Below are positions 28,232-37,010 of a DNA stretch of 64,000 nt, piece after piece. A model generated the notes under the pieces. That model worked only from the letters and a program-made list of their open reading frames with translations, made no database searches and was not told the DNA's origin. The translations under genes and the position numbers were made by a program. The DNA is taken from NCBI RefSeq assembly GCF_009755275.1, contig NZ_WQLA01000001.1:620001-684000 (forward strand). The letters run 5' to 3'. The stretch is from Mucilaginibacter aquatilis (GTDB lineage Bacteria > Bacteroidota > Bacteroidia > Sphingobacteriales > Sphingobacteriaceae). Each line of letters starts with the position of its first letter. The first letter of the stretch is position 1.

Positions 28232-31006
28232 TTAATTAAACAACCACCTCAAATCTTTAATATTACCTGTGGTGCTTAAGCCGGCGTCATATACCGGGAT
28301 TGGCTGATTTTCGGGGATGAAGCCTAATATTACAGCTATACCTTTACCTAAAGTAAGGGTGTTGTTACCTGCTTTAAAGCTGAAAGTGTGTATGTTGACT
28401 GATGGCTGTGTAGGGATCAATAGTCCGTTAGAAAGCTTTACGTCGGCTTGGCCGTAGTCATTAGCGCTGGCGTCGGTTTCCAGTTGCGATGGCACGTGGT
28501 AAGGCCAGGTGTCGGGGTTAATGAAGCCCGTTTTGTTGAAATAGCCTACCAGTACTTTTACCGGCTGCGCATTGGTAAAGGTTATTTTGGTGCCTGATTT
28601 ACGCTGTTTGGCTCTATCTAATTGAACTGCCTTTAAGCCTTTTAGTTCTTTAGCAAAATCAGTAATAGCTACGCTAGTATCAGCAAACGGCTTGGCTCCC
28701 TCGCCAATAATGTAGCTACCTTCGGCACCGCCGGTAACCGTAACCTGTGCATTAGTAAGCGTAGTAAGCGCTGTTTTTTTTGATTTAGCCGATGGCGATT
28801 TTAGCGAATCAATGTTCTTCTTAAAGTTAGCCAGTTCCTTTTCGTAAACTGGCAACAGTTCAACCCAGGTCTTCATTTTACCGTCGTTGCCGCTTACCGG
28901 AATTTTACGTTGCTTGGTTTGCATACTATTGGCATACAGGTAAGTATCTTTAGTAAGTTTCACCAGTTGGCGGTAGTAATTCAAGCTGGCCTCCATATCG
29001 GGCAGCGCTTTTTCCAAGTCGGCTACATCGTCAGTATATTTATAGCGCATAATGGCTATGGCTGCCTTTATTTTAGCCGAGTAGCTGTTAGCCATGGCCT
29101 CGTGGATGTACATATCATTTTTAAGGCGATCAAATTCTGCCTTGTTCTTTTTTACACCCGGCGATGCCTTTTCAATAGCCTCTACCGATTTCTTTCCGAA
29201 AGCCACGATGTTGTTAGCTACATCCAAAGGGGTTTCGCCAATATGCTTTTCATGTTTCCATTCCTTTTCGGCGTACTCGCTTAGTATTTCTCCTTCTGGC
29301 GCTTCTGAGTTATACAACAGGCTAAACAAGCCAAACTTTTCGGGGTTAGTAAATTGTGCCATCAGCATACCCAAAGTCATGGTTTGGCGGTTACCATCGG
29401 TAATACCAACGCGGCGTAATATCTGTGGCGATATTTCACCGGCTTCTTCATAAGCTTTTAGTATTTGCTCGCCTTGCTGTTGGGTACAACCGTACATTCC
29501 TGCCAGTAGCTTGCCCCAGTATTTAATTTCTTCGGCCCTGTCACGATTACATTTCCAGGCGTAGCGTGCCCATTCTTTGTACCATATCCAGTCGCGGTCT
29601 ATTTGCAGTAAGCGCGGGTCGGCTTTATCGGCAGTGTAAGGCCAGTCCCAGTATGATGCCTGCGGATACAGGTGTAAACCGTTAGCTTCATAAGTGTTGT
29701 GCATAGCCTGCACGCTCTTTTGTATAAAATCGGCCGATCCATAGCGGAAAGGCTCAAGGTTAGCCAAAATGTGTACGTTCTCAATTTGTACGCTGCCCAA
29801 ACGGCTCAGGGTACGGTGCAACTCGGCCCACGGACCGCGAGGAGTATATGTGGTTAAAGCCTCGCCGTTAAACTTGGCTTCGGTATAAAGGTTTTTGTAA
29901 AGCGGCAACGCAGCTTTCATTACTGCCGGGGCATCAGTATCATGCGCACGCAAAACAATAGGCGGCTCTTCGGTTTTGCCTAATGCCTTTAATCCGTCTT
30001 TTACACCCGGGATGATGGTTTTGGTAAACCAGTCAATATCATCCTGACCAACACCTTCCATGGCCTCGCCCAAGGCTACCATTAAACCTACGTGCGGGTA
30101 TTTTTTAACAAACTCGGCAATTGATTTGCGGGTATAATCGGCAATGATGGGAATGATTGGACGGTTACGATCTTGCGTGGCCAGCTTGTTTTTTTCGGCA
30201 AAGGGCTTTGATACAATGATATTGTAGAACATTTGTATAACCCATATACCGCGTTTGTCGGCCTCGTCGGTTATAAATTTGTAAATCTCTTCGTTCTTTT
30301 TAAAGGTGGCATCGTCAACCTCTACCGCATATGGGTACTCTTTAACGCGCACCAGTGAGGCAAACGGGTGACCGTTCCACAAGTAAAGGGCGTTCATACG
30401 ATTTTCGGCCAGCGAGTCGAGGTAGCGCAGCCAAAGGGCTTTATCGTAAAACCATGGAAAGTTTTTAGGGGTATAAGGGTACTCATAAACGCCGCGGCCT
30501 TCGAGCAATACCGGTTTTTGAACGCCTACACAGGCCCCGCGCATTACCATCTCCGGCTGATCAGTAAGGTTTATGCTTGACGGAAGCTTGCCCTGGTCAA
30601 GTATACGGTCGGCCAGTTCTAAACAGCCATACATAGCGCCCGAAAAATCAGCACCTGATATAACCATGCTGTTTTTACCGGTACCAATGGTATAACCCTC
30701 TTTACCGGGTTTGCCAATGGTTTTGATACTGAATTTTGCAAGACCACTTTTTACAACTGCATCCTGCGCCCTACCGATAACAATGCTTGCACCTGATGCA
30801 GGTGCCTGCTTAAGCATTTTAGTTTGGTAACCGCTTTTTTGAAGTGCTTTTGCTAACTGACCAGCACCGTAGCCAATACGCACATGCGCGCCAGCCGGCG
30901 TAACAATAGCTATAGACTTAGTAGCTGCCTTTTGAGCGTAAGCGTTAGCAAAACAAGAAAAAGCGATTAAGACGCTAAGAAAACAGCGGTTATATAATTT
31001 GACCAT
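28232..31006 (-). CDS. Large exported glycoside hydrolase with GH67-N-like domain, candidate alpha-uronidase
   Basis: 924 aa. The signal peptide is residues 1-24 (ending AYAQ). Residues about 30-145 form an alpha/beta domain like the N-terminus of alpha-glucuronidases and hexosaminidases (IVTPAGAHVRIGYGAG, ISGADFSGAMYGCLELADRI). The following barrel has RGACVGVQKPVLLEGRG, FPWFYDKALWLRYLDSLAEN and MNALYLWNGHPFASLVRV. Acidic residues in GLMVALGEAMEGVGQDD and the EEPPIVLRAHDTD segment are candidate catalytic sites. The C-terminal part is helical, then a beta-sandwich. As I recall, proteins of this kind are named alpha-D-galacturonidase in Bacteroidota pectin loci (GH138-like); alpha-glucuronidase is an alternative. 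It lacks the motifs I expect of GH115. Family assignment is tentative, but a role in releasing an alpha-linked uronic acid fits the neighbours. Confidence 0.6.
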   Translation of the reverse strand: MVKLYNRCFLSVLIAFSCFANAYAQKAATKSIAIVTPAGAHVRIGYGAGQLAKALQKSGYQTKMLKQAPASGASIVIGRAQDAVVKSGLAKFSIKTIGKPGKEGYTIGTGKNSMVISGADFSGAMYGCLELADRILDQGKLPSSINLTDQPEMVMRGACVGVQKPVLLEGRGVYEYPYTPKNFPWFYDKALWLRYLDSLAENRMNALYLWNGHPFASLVRVKEYPYAVEVDDATFKKNEEIYKFITDEADKRGIWVIQMFYNIIVSKPFAEKNKLATQDRNRPIIPIIADYTRKSIAEFVKKYPHVGLMVALGEAMEGVGQDDIDWFTKTIIPGVKDGLKALGKTEEPPIVLRAHDTDAPAVMKAALPLYKNLYTEAKFNGEALTTYTPRGPWAELHRTLSRLGSVQIENVHILANLEPFRYGSADFIQKSVQAMHNTYEANGLHLYPQASYWDWPYTADKADPRLLQIDRDWIWYKEWARYAWKCNRDRAEEIKYWGKLLAGMYGCTQQQGEQILKAYEEAGEISPQILRRVGITDGNRQTMTLGMLMAQFTNPEKFGLFSLLYNSEAPEGEILSEYAEKEWKHEKHIGETPLDVANNIVAFGKKSVEAIEKASPGVKKNKAEFDRLKNDMYIHEAMANSYSAKIKAAIAIMRYKYTDDVADLEKALPDMEASLNYYRQLVKLTKDTYLYANSMQTKQRKIPVSGNDGKMKTWVELLPVYEKELANFKKNIDSLKSPSAKSKKTALTTLTNAQVTVTGGAEGSYIIGEGAKPFADTSVAITDFAKELKGLKAVQLDRAKQRKSGTKITFTNAQPVKVLVGYFNKTGFINPDTWPYHVPSQLETDASANDYGQADVKLSNGLLIPTQPSVNIHTFSFKAGNNTLTLGKGIAVILGFIPENQPIPVYDAGLSTTGNIKDLRWLFN

Positions 31007-31256
31007 ATCAAGTTATCAAAAACGATTTACCTGCTGATGGCCGGTGGTTATGCAACCACGCTGAAACTGATTTTAACCCAGCTTAACAAACAGGTGAAAA
31101 GTTTATTATTGGTTTTAAAAGTTTATGAGCTCTGTTTACTTCCTGGCTTTACCCATGTAAGGATTTTTGCGCGGGTACGAAAAACAAAAATTGCTCATTT
31201 TATCAGGTTCAAAGCTATAAGTACCCTGTTAGTTATTCATATAGCATTTTTTCATG

Positions 31257-32831
31257 CTATTGTATCATTTTATCTCTTGTAAGCGCAGGTAACGGCAATT
31301 TTACCATAATATGCTTCAACTCTTTGCCCTTGGCAATCTCTTTGCCATCCGAGTAAATCACAAAGCCTTGTCCTTGATTATACTTTGTACCGGTTTTATC
31401 CCAGCGGATGGTGATGGTACGCCCGCGATAATTTACTTTGTCCAAACAGAACCAGTCCCATTGCCCTTGAGGAATCAGCGGGTACACTTCCAGTTTATTG
31501 TCTTCGCGTGGTTTGAGGCCAACAAGGTCATTGATAATTAAATCGGCAAAGCCGGAGTGGTTATAGTAGCTGCTGCGTGGATTATCGCCTTTAAGCCAGT
31601 ATCCGTTTTTTTCATCCTGGTACTCGCCTAAATATGGCAAGCCGCGTTTTTGATGCGATGCAGCATATTTATGCAGTTCATCATAAAATATGTTTGCGCT
31701 CATCCCATCCTTATTCTTGTAGTTGGTGAGCAGGTTTGACAACCCCTTTAAAGTTTGGGTGGTGGCAAAAGGCCATACGGCACCATCCCACTCGCAGCCA
31801 TGGCCTGTACCATGCGTACGGAAACCCGGATGACGACGCTCGGCTGTAGTGATACCCCAAGGTGCGTTGAACCCCTTTTCATCTACCAGTTGCTCCCATT
31901 GCTCGGCATACTTAGCCTTATCATCAGGCAAATTAAAATACCATGGAATATAGCCCAGTTCCTCACGGGCATCAGCCAGTTGGTTTTTAGCTACCTGTTT
32001 TACTTTGAAGAATGATGCCTTATTATCCCACAGAGTATCCTGCACCAATTTCTTCAACTCCATTGCCTTAGCAGCGTAAATCTTTTTAAGGGTATCGTTA
32101 CCCACTAATGCTGCCATTTTTGATAGGGCAACGGCGTTGCCATACATATAGCTGTTAATAGTAGGGCGAATGTTTTTATCCTTACGGCCACCGCTAATTG
32201 ATTCTTCCATCGCGTCTTTTACATCAAACTGCCAAAACATGTTATTGGGAAGTTTTTTGTCTTTTTCCCAAGCCCGGTAGTCAGCATCTAATACAGGTAA
32301 CAGCTTTTGCACCATTGGCTTATTACCGTTAACCAGGTAGTAATTAAAAACGGCGTTTTGCAGCCAGCTGCTAAAGTTGCGCAAGTGCGGCTTTGGCGTT
32401 TTAGGATCAACGTACAGCCAAAAGTTTATATAATCGTTAATGTAGGTTTGATTACGCAACCAGCGGCCTTCGTAAATGTGATGACCTAAAGCACTGCTCA
32501 CCGTATTGTACTTGCCTGCGTGATTAACCGGGGTAATAAACTCGGTAAACACAAAGCCATCGGGTGTTTGCTTTAAATGTTTACGCATAGCCCACCAACG
32601 GTAGTAATATATTTTTTCCAGCGTAGAATCGGGGCACTCAAATAGTGGCACGTTTTGCGACATCCAATCAATAGCCTGATCGTTAGTTACGTAGTTTTTA
32701 ACCGTTTCCGTATCTATTTTATTAAAATAGGTAACGTACGATTTCAGCTTATTATTGGTAAGGCCGAGTTTGGTTTGGCTGTAAGCAATGGTTGCTGTTA
32801 GTGCGAGTAGTATGGTGAGTATTTTCTTCAT
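31257..32831 (-). CDS. MGH1-like (alpha/alpha)6 glycosidase
   Basis: 524 aa, exported (signal peptide 1-19, ending AYSQ). It consists mostly of helical hairpins, with conserved acid and aromatic patches typical of (alpha/alpha)6 trehalase/GH63-like (MGH1) folds: YYYRWWAMRKHLKQTPDGFV, FWQFDVKDAMEESISG, EELGYIPWYFNLPDD and HGCEWDGAVWPFATTQTLKG, followed by YYNHSGFADLIINDLVGL. The Glu/Asp pairs in FDVKDAMEESISG and GCEWDGAVW are the likely catalytic region. A short beta-sandwich closes the C-terminus. The exact family is unclear. Members of GH142 (beta-L-arabinofuranosidase) share this fold and pectin context, so that is one candidate. It has a 250-bp spacer before the GH67-N gene and its own upstream spacer, so it may be transcribed separately. 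Confidence 0.65.
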   Translation of the reverse strand: MKKILTILLALTATIAYSQTKLGLTNNKLKSYVTYFNKIDTETVKNYVTNDQAIDWMSQNVPLFECPDSTLEKIYYYRWWAMRKHLKQTPDGFVFTEFITPVNHAGKYNTVSSALGHHIYEGRWLRNQTYINDYINFWLYVDPKTPKPHLRNFSSWLQNAVFNYYLVNGNKPMVQKLLPVLDADYRAWEKDKKLPNNMFWQFDVKDAMEESISGGRKDKNIRPTINSYMYGNAVALSKMAALVGNDTLKKIYAAKAMELKKLVQDTLWDNKASFFKVKQVAKNQLADAREELGYIPWYFNLPDDKAKYAEQWEQLVDEKGFNAPWGITTAERRHPGFRTHGTGHGCEWDGAVWPFATTQTLKGLSNLLTNYKNKDGMSANIFYDELHKYAASHQKRGLPYLGEYQDEKNGYWLKGDNPRSSYYNHSGFADLIINDLVGLKPREDNKLEVYPLIPQGQWDWFCLDKVNYRGRTITIRWDKTGTKYNQGQGFVIYSDGKEIAKGKELKHIMVKLPLPALTRDKMIQ

Positions 32832-33172
32832 TTATAATTGGTTCATCTCAAACCACAATATGTCATTGTGAATTTGCTTCCTATTTTCTGCCGCAAGTAT
32901 TTAGCGAGGGTATTGTGTGATGGCTACTTGTGCCCTCGTTTACCTTTCACTTTTCTACCGCTCATTGCCGCGGAGGCTATTTCTTTGTCATAGCCACAAA
33001 AGAAACAAAAAGGCCTATCCACAAACAATCCCTTCCATCCCACAAGCCAGCTCCCGGCCGGGTGTTGTGGCTGGCCACCGCTATTTTAGGATTAATGGTT
33101 TGCTGTTTAAATTTAAAAATTAAACAGCTATCATTTCCAAAAGGCCTCCCTCCCGGGAGGATTTAGGTGGGG
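32832..33172. other. 341-bp intergenic region with palindromic repeats
   Basis: No coding sequence is seen. It contains a dyad of TTTCTTTGTCATAGCC / CACAAAAGAAAC type (about 32970-33008) related in style to the one at 27955-27990. Its right end overlaps the repeat copy at 33131-33175. A few GC-rich islets occur in an otherwise AT-rich background, and no promoter is identified. Confidence 0.5.
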
Positions 33173-33175
33173 CTA
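33131..33175. repeat. Second copy of the AGCCCC..CTAAATC..GGGAGGG repeat, reversed
   Basis: Read on the minus strand, TAGCCCC then CCTAAATCCTCCCGGGAGGG and CTTTTGGAAATGATAG parallels the left part of the 14621-14719 element (AGCCCC, CTAAATCTCCCAGGGAGGGG, CTTTGGAAATGTGAG). It begins at the stop codon of the LgoD-like gene, and its TCCCGGGA palindrome could help terminate that transcript. The partner end is not evident. Confidence 0.6.
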
Positions 33176-34186
33176 TACCTCTATCATCGCCTTAATTACT
33201 CCCGTTTCTGGATTCAGCCAACTTTCAAAGTTGTCTTTTACCTCGCCAAATTGTACGCGGTGAGTGATGTATGTTTTAGGATCTACCAAGCCTTTTTTCA
33301 TGCTGGCTATTACATGTTCAAAATCTTGACGTGTTGCGTTGCGGCTGCTCATCAGGGTCGATTCTCGCTTGTGAAAATCGGGGTGGTTAAAGCTAAATGC
33401 TTCTTTTTGCAACCCAATCAGTACATAACGGCCGCCATGTGCCAAGTAGTCAATACCACCATTTATTGCCTTCAGGTTGCCAGTCGCATCAACCACTACC
33501 GACGCCATATCACCACCGGTTATTTCGCGTAACTGTTCGACTGCATTGCCATCTAAAGGATTAATGGTGTATTCAATACCGAGATTTTCCTTGCAAAACT
33601 GCAAACGCTCATTACTTACATCCATAGCTATTACCTTGCCGCCTGCAATACGGGCAAACTCAATAGTACCTAAACCAATTGGGCCTGCGCCAATTACCAG
33701 CACAAAATCGCCCTGGTTAATACCTGCACGGCGAATGCCATGCGCGCCAATTGCCAATGGCTCAACCAATGCTAGCTCATCGTAAGTTAAACCCTCGCCA
33801 TGTACTAGTGAGTACGATGGTACTTGCAGATACTCAACCATACCACCATCGGCGTGTACGCCACAAACCTGTATGCTTGAGCAGCAATTAGGCTTACCGG
33901 TGCGGCAGGCTACGCAATGATCACAGTTGAAATAAGGGATAAAAGTTACTGCTTCTCCTGCTTCAAATCCCAAGGCACCATCAGCCTCCACTAACTCGCC
34001 CGAAAGCTCGTGGCCTAAAATACGCGGATAGCTAAAAAATGGCTGCGTTCCTTTAAAAGCATGTAAATCGGTTCCGCACACGCCTATACGTTTTATTTTG
34101 ATGATGGCGTGATCCTTTTTTAGTTCGGGTTTATTGGCCTGGCCATAATCAAACTGGCCGGGTGTAGTACAGGTTAATATTTTCAT
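33173..34186 (-). CDS. Zinc-dependent medium-chain dehydrogenase, LgoD/YjjN (L-galactonate 5-dehydrogenase)-like
   Basis: 337 aa, cytoplasmic MDR-family oxidoreductase. Catalytic zinc ligands are Cys37 and His59-Glu60 (GVCGTDLH, LGHE). The structural-zinc lobe has Cys88, Cys91, Cys94 and Cys101/102, and the NAD site is VIGAGPIGLG at 164-173. The sequence aligns closely, from memory, with E. coli LgoD (YjjN), which oxidises L-galactonate to D-tagaturonate: shared stretches include QPFFSYPR-LGHE, HGG-then-VGL/IGLQK and FHKRESTLMSSRNAT. It starts 8 bp after the amidohydrolase gene, so the two form an operon: a lactonase then this dehydrogenase. The product, tagaturonate, would feed UxaB and UxaA encoded just upstream in the same orientation. 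A related sugar-acid substrate cannot be ruled out. Confidence 0.75.
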   Translation of the reverse strand: MKILTCTTPGQFDYGQANKPELKKDHAIIKIKRIGVCGTDLHAFKGTQPFFSYPRILGHELSGELVEADGALGFEAGEAVTFIPYFNCDHCVACRTGKPNCCSSIQVCGVHADGGMVEYLQVPSYSLVHGEGLTYDELALVEPLAIGAHGIRRAGINQGDFVLVIGAGPIGLGTIEFARIAGGKVIAMDVSNERLQFCKENLGIEYTINPLDGNAVEQLREITGGDMASVVVDATGNLKAINGGIDYLAHGGRYVLIGLQKEAFSFNHPDFHKRESTLMSSRNATRQDFEHVIASMKKGLVDPKTYITHRVQFGEVKDNFESWLNPETGVIKAMIEV

Positions 34187-34194
34187 TTATTGTT

Positions 34195-35031
34195 TTAAAC
34201 TTCCAGATTATAAAATTTGATGGCATTGCCACCCCAAAACTTAGCCTTATCAATATCGCTGAAAGGCTCAAGATAATGTCTTACCATTTTAACCACACGG
34301 TTATAACCACCGGCAACCATACATACAGGCCAATCTGATCCAAACATCAAACGGTCGATACCAAAGGCATCAAAAACCACGTCCATGTAAGGCTTGAAGT
34401 CTTCTTCTTCCCAGTCATACCAATTAGCCTCGGTAACCATACCTGATATTTTGCAATACACGTTAGGATGTTTAGCTACCTCGCGAATGTCCTTTTCCCA
34501 TTCAGCTACCTGCTTATTTTTGATATCGGGTTTGGCAATGTGATCAATTACGAATTGCTGTTTTGGAAACTCGGCTACTAGTTGAGCGGTGTATTTAAGC
34601 TGATCGGCAAAGATGAGTACATCATAGGTAAAGCCATATTTGTGCAACAGGCTTATTCCTCGTTTAAACTCGGGCTTAAGCATAAGGTCGCGCTGTGGCT
34701 CGCCTTGTAACACATGACGAAAGCCCACCATTTTGTCAATTTTACCGTAATGCTTCAATTGCTCTTCAACATCTTCGGCCTGTAAATCAACCCAGCCAAC
34801 CACACCCTTTACAAATGGTGTGGTGCTTGCCAGCTCAAGTAAAAATTGATTTTCTTTTTCGGTTTGACTTGCCTGCACTGCCACACACCCCTGCATTTGG
34901 TTATGCATAAGTATATGCATCAAATCCTGCGGCAAAAAGTCGCGGCGTATAACGTCCATTTCCTCGGTAATCCAACTATCTCTTACCGGATCAAATTTCC
35001 AAAAATGCTGGTGAGCATCAATTTTATACAT
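34195..35031 (-). CDS. Amidohydrolase-superfamily sugar lactonase (COG3618)
   Basis: 278 aa from the ATG at 35031; a TTG 54 bp upstream gives a longer N-terminus without conserved content. The fold is a TIM barrel of the L-fuconolactonase / L-rhamnono-lactonase family. The first metal ligands are in IDAHQHFWKFD, and DHIAKPDI, YCKISGMVTEA and LMFGSDWPVC complete the active site, the last with the conserved Asp. The enzyme hydrolyses a 1,4- or 1,5-aldonolactone to the free acid. It is followed after 8 bp by the LgoD-like dehydrogenase gene, which makes L-galactono-lactone an attractive substrate; L-fucono- and L-rhamnono-lactone are alternatives. No sugar dehydrogenase making the lactone is in this window. 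Confidence 0.75.
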   Translation of the reverse strand: MYKIDAHQHFWKFDPVRDSWITEEMDVIRRDFLPQDLMHILMHNQMQGCVAVQASQTEKENQFLLELASTTPFVKGVVGWVDLQAEDVEEQLKHYGKIDKMVGFRHVLQGEPQRDLMLKPEFKRGISLLHKYGFTYDVLIFADQLKYTAQLVAEFPKQQFVIDHIAKPDIKNKQVAEWEKDIREVAKHPNVYCKISGMVTEANWYDWEEEDFKPYMDVVFDAFGIDRLMFGSDWPVCMVAGGYNRVVKMVRHYLEPFSDIDKAKFWGGNAIKFYNLEV

Positions 35032-35351
35032 GGTAGTGTGTGTATGGTTTATAATCCTGTTGTTAATTGCTAACAGCTGCCTCAATGCAGCCCGGATGTA
35101 TAAATGGCATTTTCAAAGAGATTAAAAAATTCAGACAGATACTTATCAGTAATTGCCTGTTTGTTATATTATATTGCCATTAACAGAAAACTTACAGCCG
35201 GTAGATTTAAGCAACTGCTTGTATAAATGTATTACATTTTTAACCGATGTATATTAAAATGTGATTAAAAATATAAAACCCCGTGGCAAACGCACGAGGT
35301 TTTATGTAGGATATTAACCTGAAATTTGTTCAGGTATATAGTGATCTACAA
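35032..35351. other. Intergenic region between the lactonase operon and uxaA
   Basis: 320 bp, including the uxaA terminator at 35273-35305. The lactonase-proximal part (35040-35250) is AT-rich and must hold the lactonase operon promoter. I see no convincing box, and no ORF other than the unlikely TTG-led extension of the lactonase. Confidence 0.5.
35273..35305 (-). terminator. Terminator of the GH105-uxaB-uxaA transcript
   Basis: A stem of 12 pairs (35273-35285 with 35293-35305; one C-A mismatch) with a 7-nt loop. On the minus strand it is followed by ATATTTTTAATC. It lies 47 bp after the uxaA stop codon and separates that operon from the lactonase gene. Confidence 0.85.
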
Positions 35352-37004
35352 TTATAAAGACACGCCGCGTTTCCAGGGAATAAAATCGTCCTGACCGTGA
35401 CGCACGGCAGACACTTCAACCTCACCGCTGGCAACCTGAATTACATAATCTAAAATACGTGCACCAGCCTGCTCAATAGTCTCTTCGCCTTCAATAATGG
35501 TACCTGTGTTAAGATCAATAATGTCGCTCATTTTGTTGTACAGGTTTGTGTTGGTTGCAATTTTTACTACCGGCACAATTGGGTTACCTGTTGGCGTTCC
35601 TAAACCTGTGGTGAACAATACAACGTTAGCACCTGAGCCCACTTCGGCAGTGGTGCTTTCAACATCATTACCTGGAGTGCAAAGCAGGTTTAAACCTGGG
35701 TTTACCACTTTTTCAGGATAATCTAACACATCAACTACCGGTGATGTACCACCTTTTTTGGCAGCACCTGCAGATTTAATGGCATCGGTAATCAAACCGT
35801 CTTTAATGTTACCAGGCGATGGGTTCATATCAAAGCCAGAGCCTGCTTCTTCAGCACGTTGCGCGTAAGTGCGTACAAGGTTTACAAAGCGGTCTGCGTC
35901 TTCCTGCTGAATACAACGGTCAATAAGGTTTTGCTCAACTCCGCAAAGTTCAGGAAACTCAGCCAAAATAACCGAGCCACCCAAAGCAACCAATAAATCA
36001 GAAGTATAACCAATAGCCGGATTTGCTGAAATACCAGAGAAACCATCCGAACCACCACACTCCAAACCAATAGTAAGTTTGCTTAATGGTGCGGGCTGGC
36101 GGGTATACTCGTTAGCCTGAATTAAACCTGCAAGCGTTTTACGTAACGCCTGCTCCATCATGTCAGACTCTTTACCTATCGTTTGCTGATCTAATATATA
36201 CAACGGCTTTTTGAAGCCCGGAGAACGTTTTTGAATTTCGTTTTCCAAAATGCTAACTTGTGCATTTTGGCAACCTAAACTTAGCACGGTAGCACCAGCA
36301 CAATTAGCATGAGTAATGTAACCGGCTAACAAACCGCAAAGTGCTTCAGCATCCTGGCGGGTACCGCCGCAGCCACCAGAGTGGTTCAGAAACTTTATAC
36401 CGTCAACATTAGGAAATACTTTGCTTTCTTGTGAAGCTACGTCGCCTGCGTTAATCTCGGTAAACAATATCTCGTCAACACCGCTACCAGCTTTAATTTT
36501 GCTTATTAACTGCTGAGCCTTGGTTTCGTAAGTTTTTTTACGACCGTAGCCTAGTGGCTTAATCAATGACTCCTGCAACACCTCTATATTACGGTTTTCG
36601 CAAAACACCATCGGTATAACCAACCAGTAGTTTGCTGTACCCACACTACCATCCGGACGGTGATAGCCGTTAAACGTGCGGCTTTCCCAGGCACTAACAT
36701 CAGGCTTGTTCCAGTCGGTATGTTTGCTTGCGGCTGACATGCTGTTGGCAGCATGCTTAATATTCTGTGTGCTTATTACACCGCCCGACGGAATATCAAA
36801 CTGCGCTTTGCCTACCAATACGCCGTACATAACAATGCTATCGCCGGCTTTAATATCGTTAATGGCAACTTTATGTTTAGCGGCAATTGGGTTAACAGTT
36901 GTTATGGTAACTCCATCATAAGTTATCACCTCACCTACGGGCAGGTCAACCAACGCTACCAGTACGTTATCATTAGGGTGAATCTTTAAAATATTTTGTT
37001 TCAT
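35352..37004 (-). CDS. uxaA: Altronate dehydratase
   Basis: 550 aa, cytoplasmic. It dehydrates D-altronate to 2-keto-3-deoxy-D-gluconate in galacturonate catabolism. The N-terminal SAF domain (residues 1-80, DNVLVALVDLPVGEVITYDG) is followed by the UxaA body with GYHRPDGSVGTANYWLVIP, LNHSGGCGGTRQDAEALCGL and LECGGSDGFSGISANPAIGY. The cysteines are consistent with the iron dependence known for the family. It is slightly longer than E. coli UxaA (495 aa). It begins 6 bp after uxaB, and the operon ends at the hairpin at 35273-35305. No KDG kinase or KDPG aldolase gene is in the window, so later steps are encoded elsewhere. Confidence 0.95.
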   Translation of the reverse strand: MKQNILKIHPNDNVLVALVDLPVGEVITYDGVTITTVNPIAAKHKVAINDIKAGDSIVMYGVLVGKAQFDIPSGGVISTQNIKHAANSMSAASKHTDWNKPDVSAWESRTFNGYHRPDGSVGTANYWLVIPMVFCENRNIEVLQESLIKPLGYGRKKTYETKAQQLISKIKAGSGVDEILFTEINAGDVASQESKVFPNVDGIKFLNHSGGCGGTRQDAEALCGLLAGYITHANCAGATVLSLGCQNAQVSILENEIQKRSPGFKKPLYILDQQTIGKESDMMEQALRKTLAGLIQANEYTRQPAPLSKLTIGLECGGSDGFSGISANPAIGYTSDLLVALGGSVILAEFPELCGVEQNLIDRCIQQEDADRFVNLVRTYAQRAEEAGSGFDMNPSPGNIKDGLITDAIKSAGAAKKGGTSPVVDVLDYPEKVVNPGLNLLCTPGNDVESTTAEVGSGANVVLFTTGLGTPTGNPIVPVVKIATNTNLYNKMSDIIDLNTGTIIEGEETIEQAGARILDYVIQVASGEVEVSAVRHGQDDFIPWKRGVSL

Positions 37005-37010
37005 TGTATG

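Noticed and set aside
28232..31006. GH115 alpha-glucuronidase assignment
   Set aside because: The expected GH115 segments are not recognisable, and the N-terminal domain plus length fit GH67-N-type or GH138-like proteins better.
31241..31260. Short hairpin ATAGCAT/ATGCTAT at the 3' end of the MGH1-like gene
   Set aside because: Only 7 bp, A/T-rich and overlapping the stop codon, so it is unlikely to be a true terminator.
34195..35085. Longer TTG start for the lactonase
   Set aside because: The added 18 residues have no conserved content, and the ATG at 35031 directly precedes the family motif IDAHQHFW.
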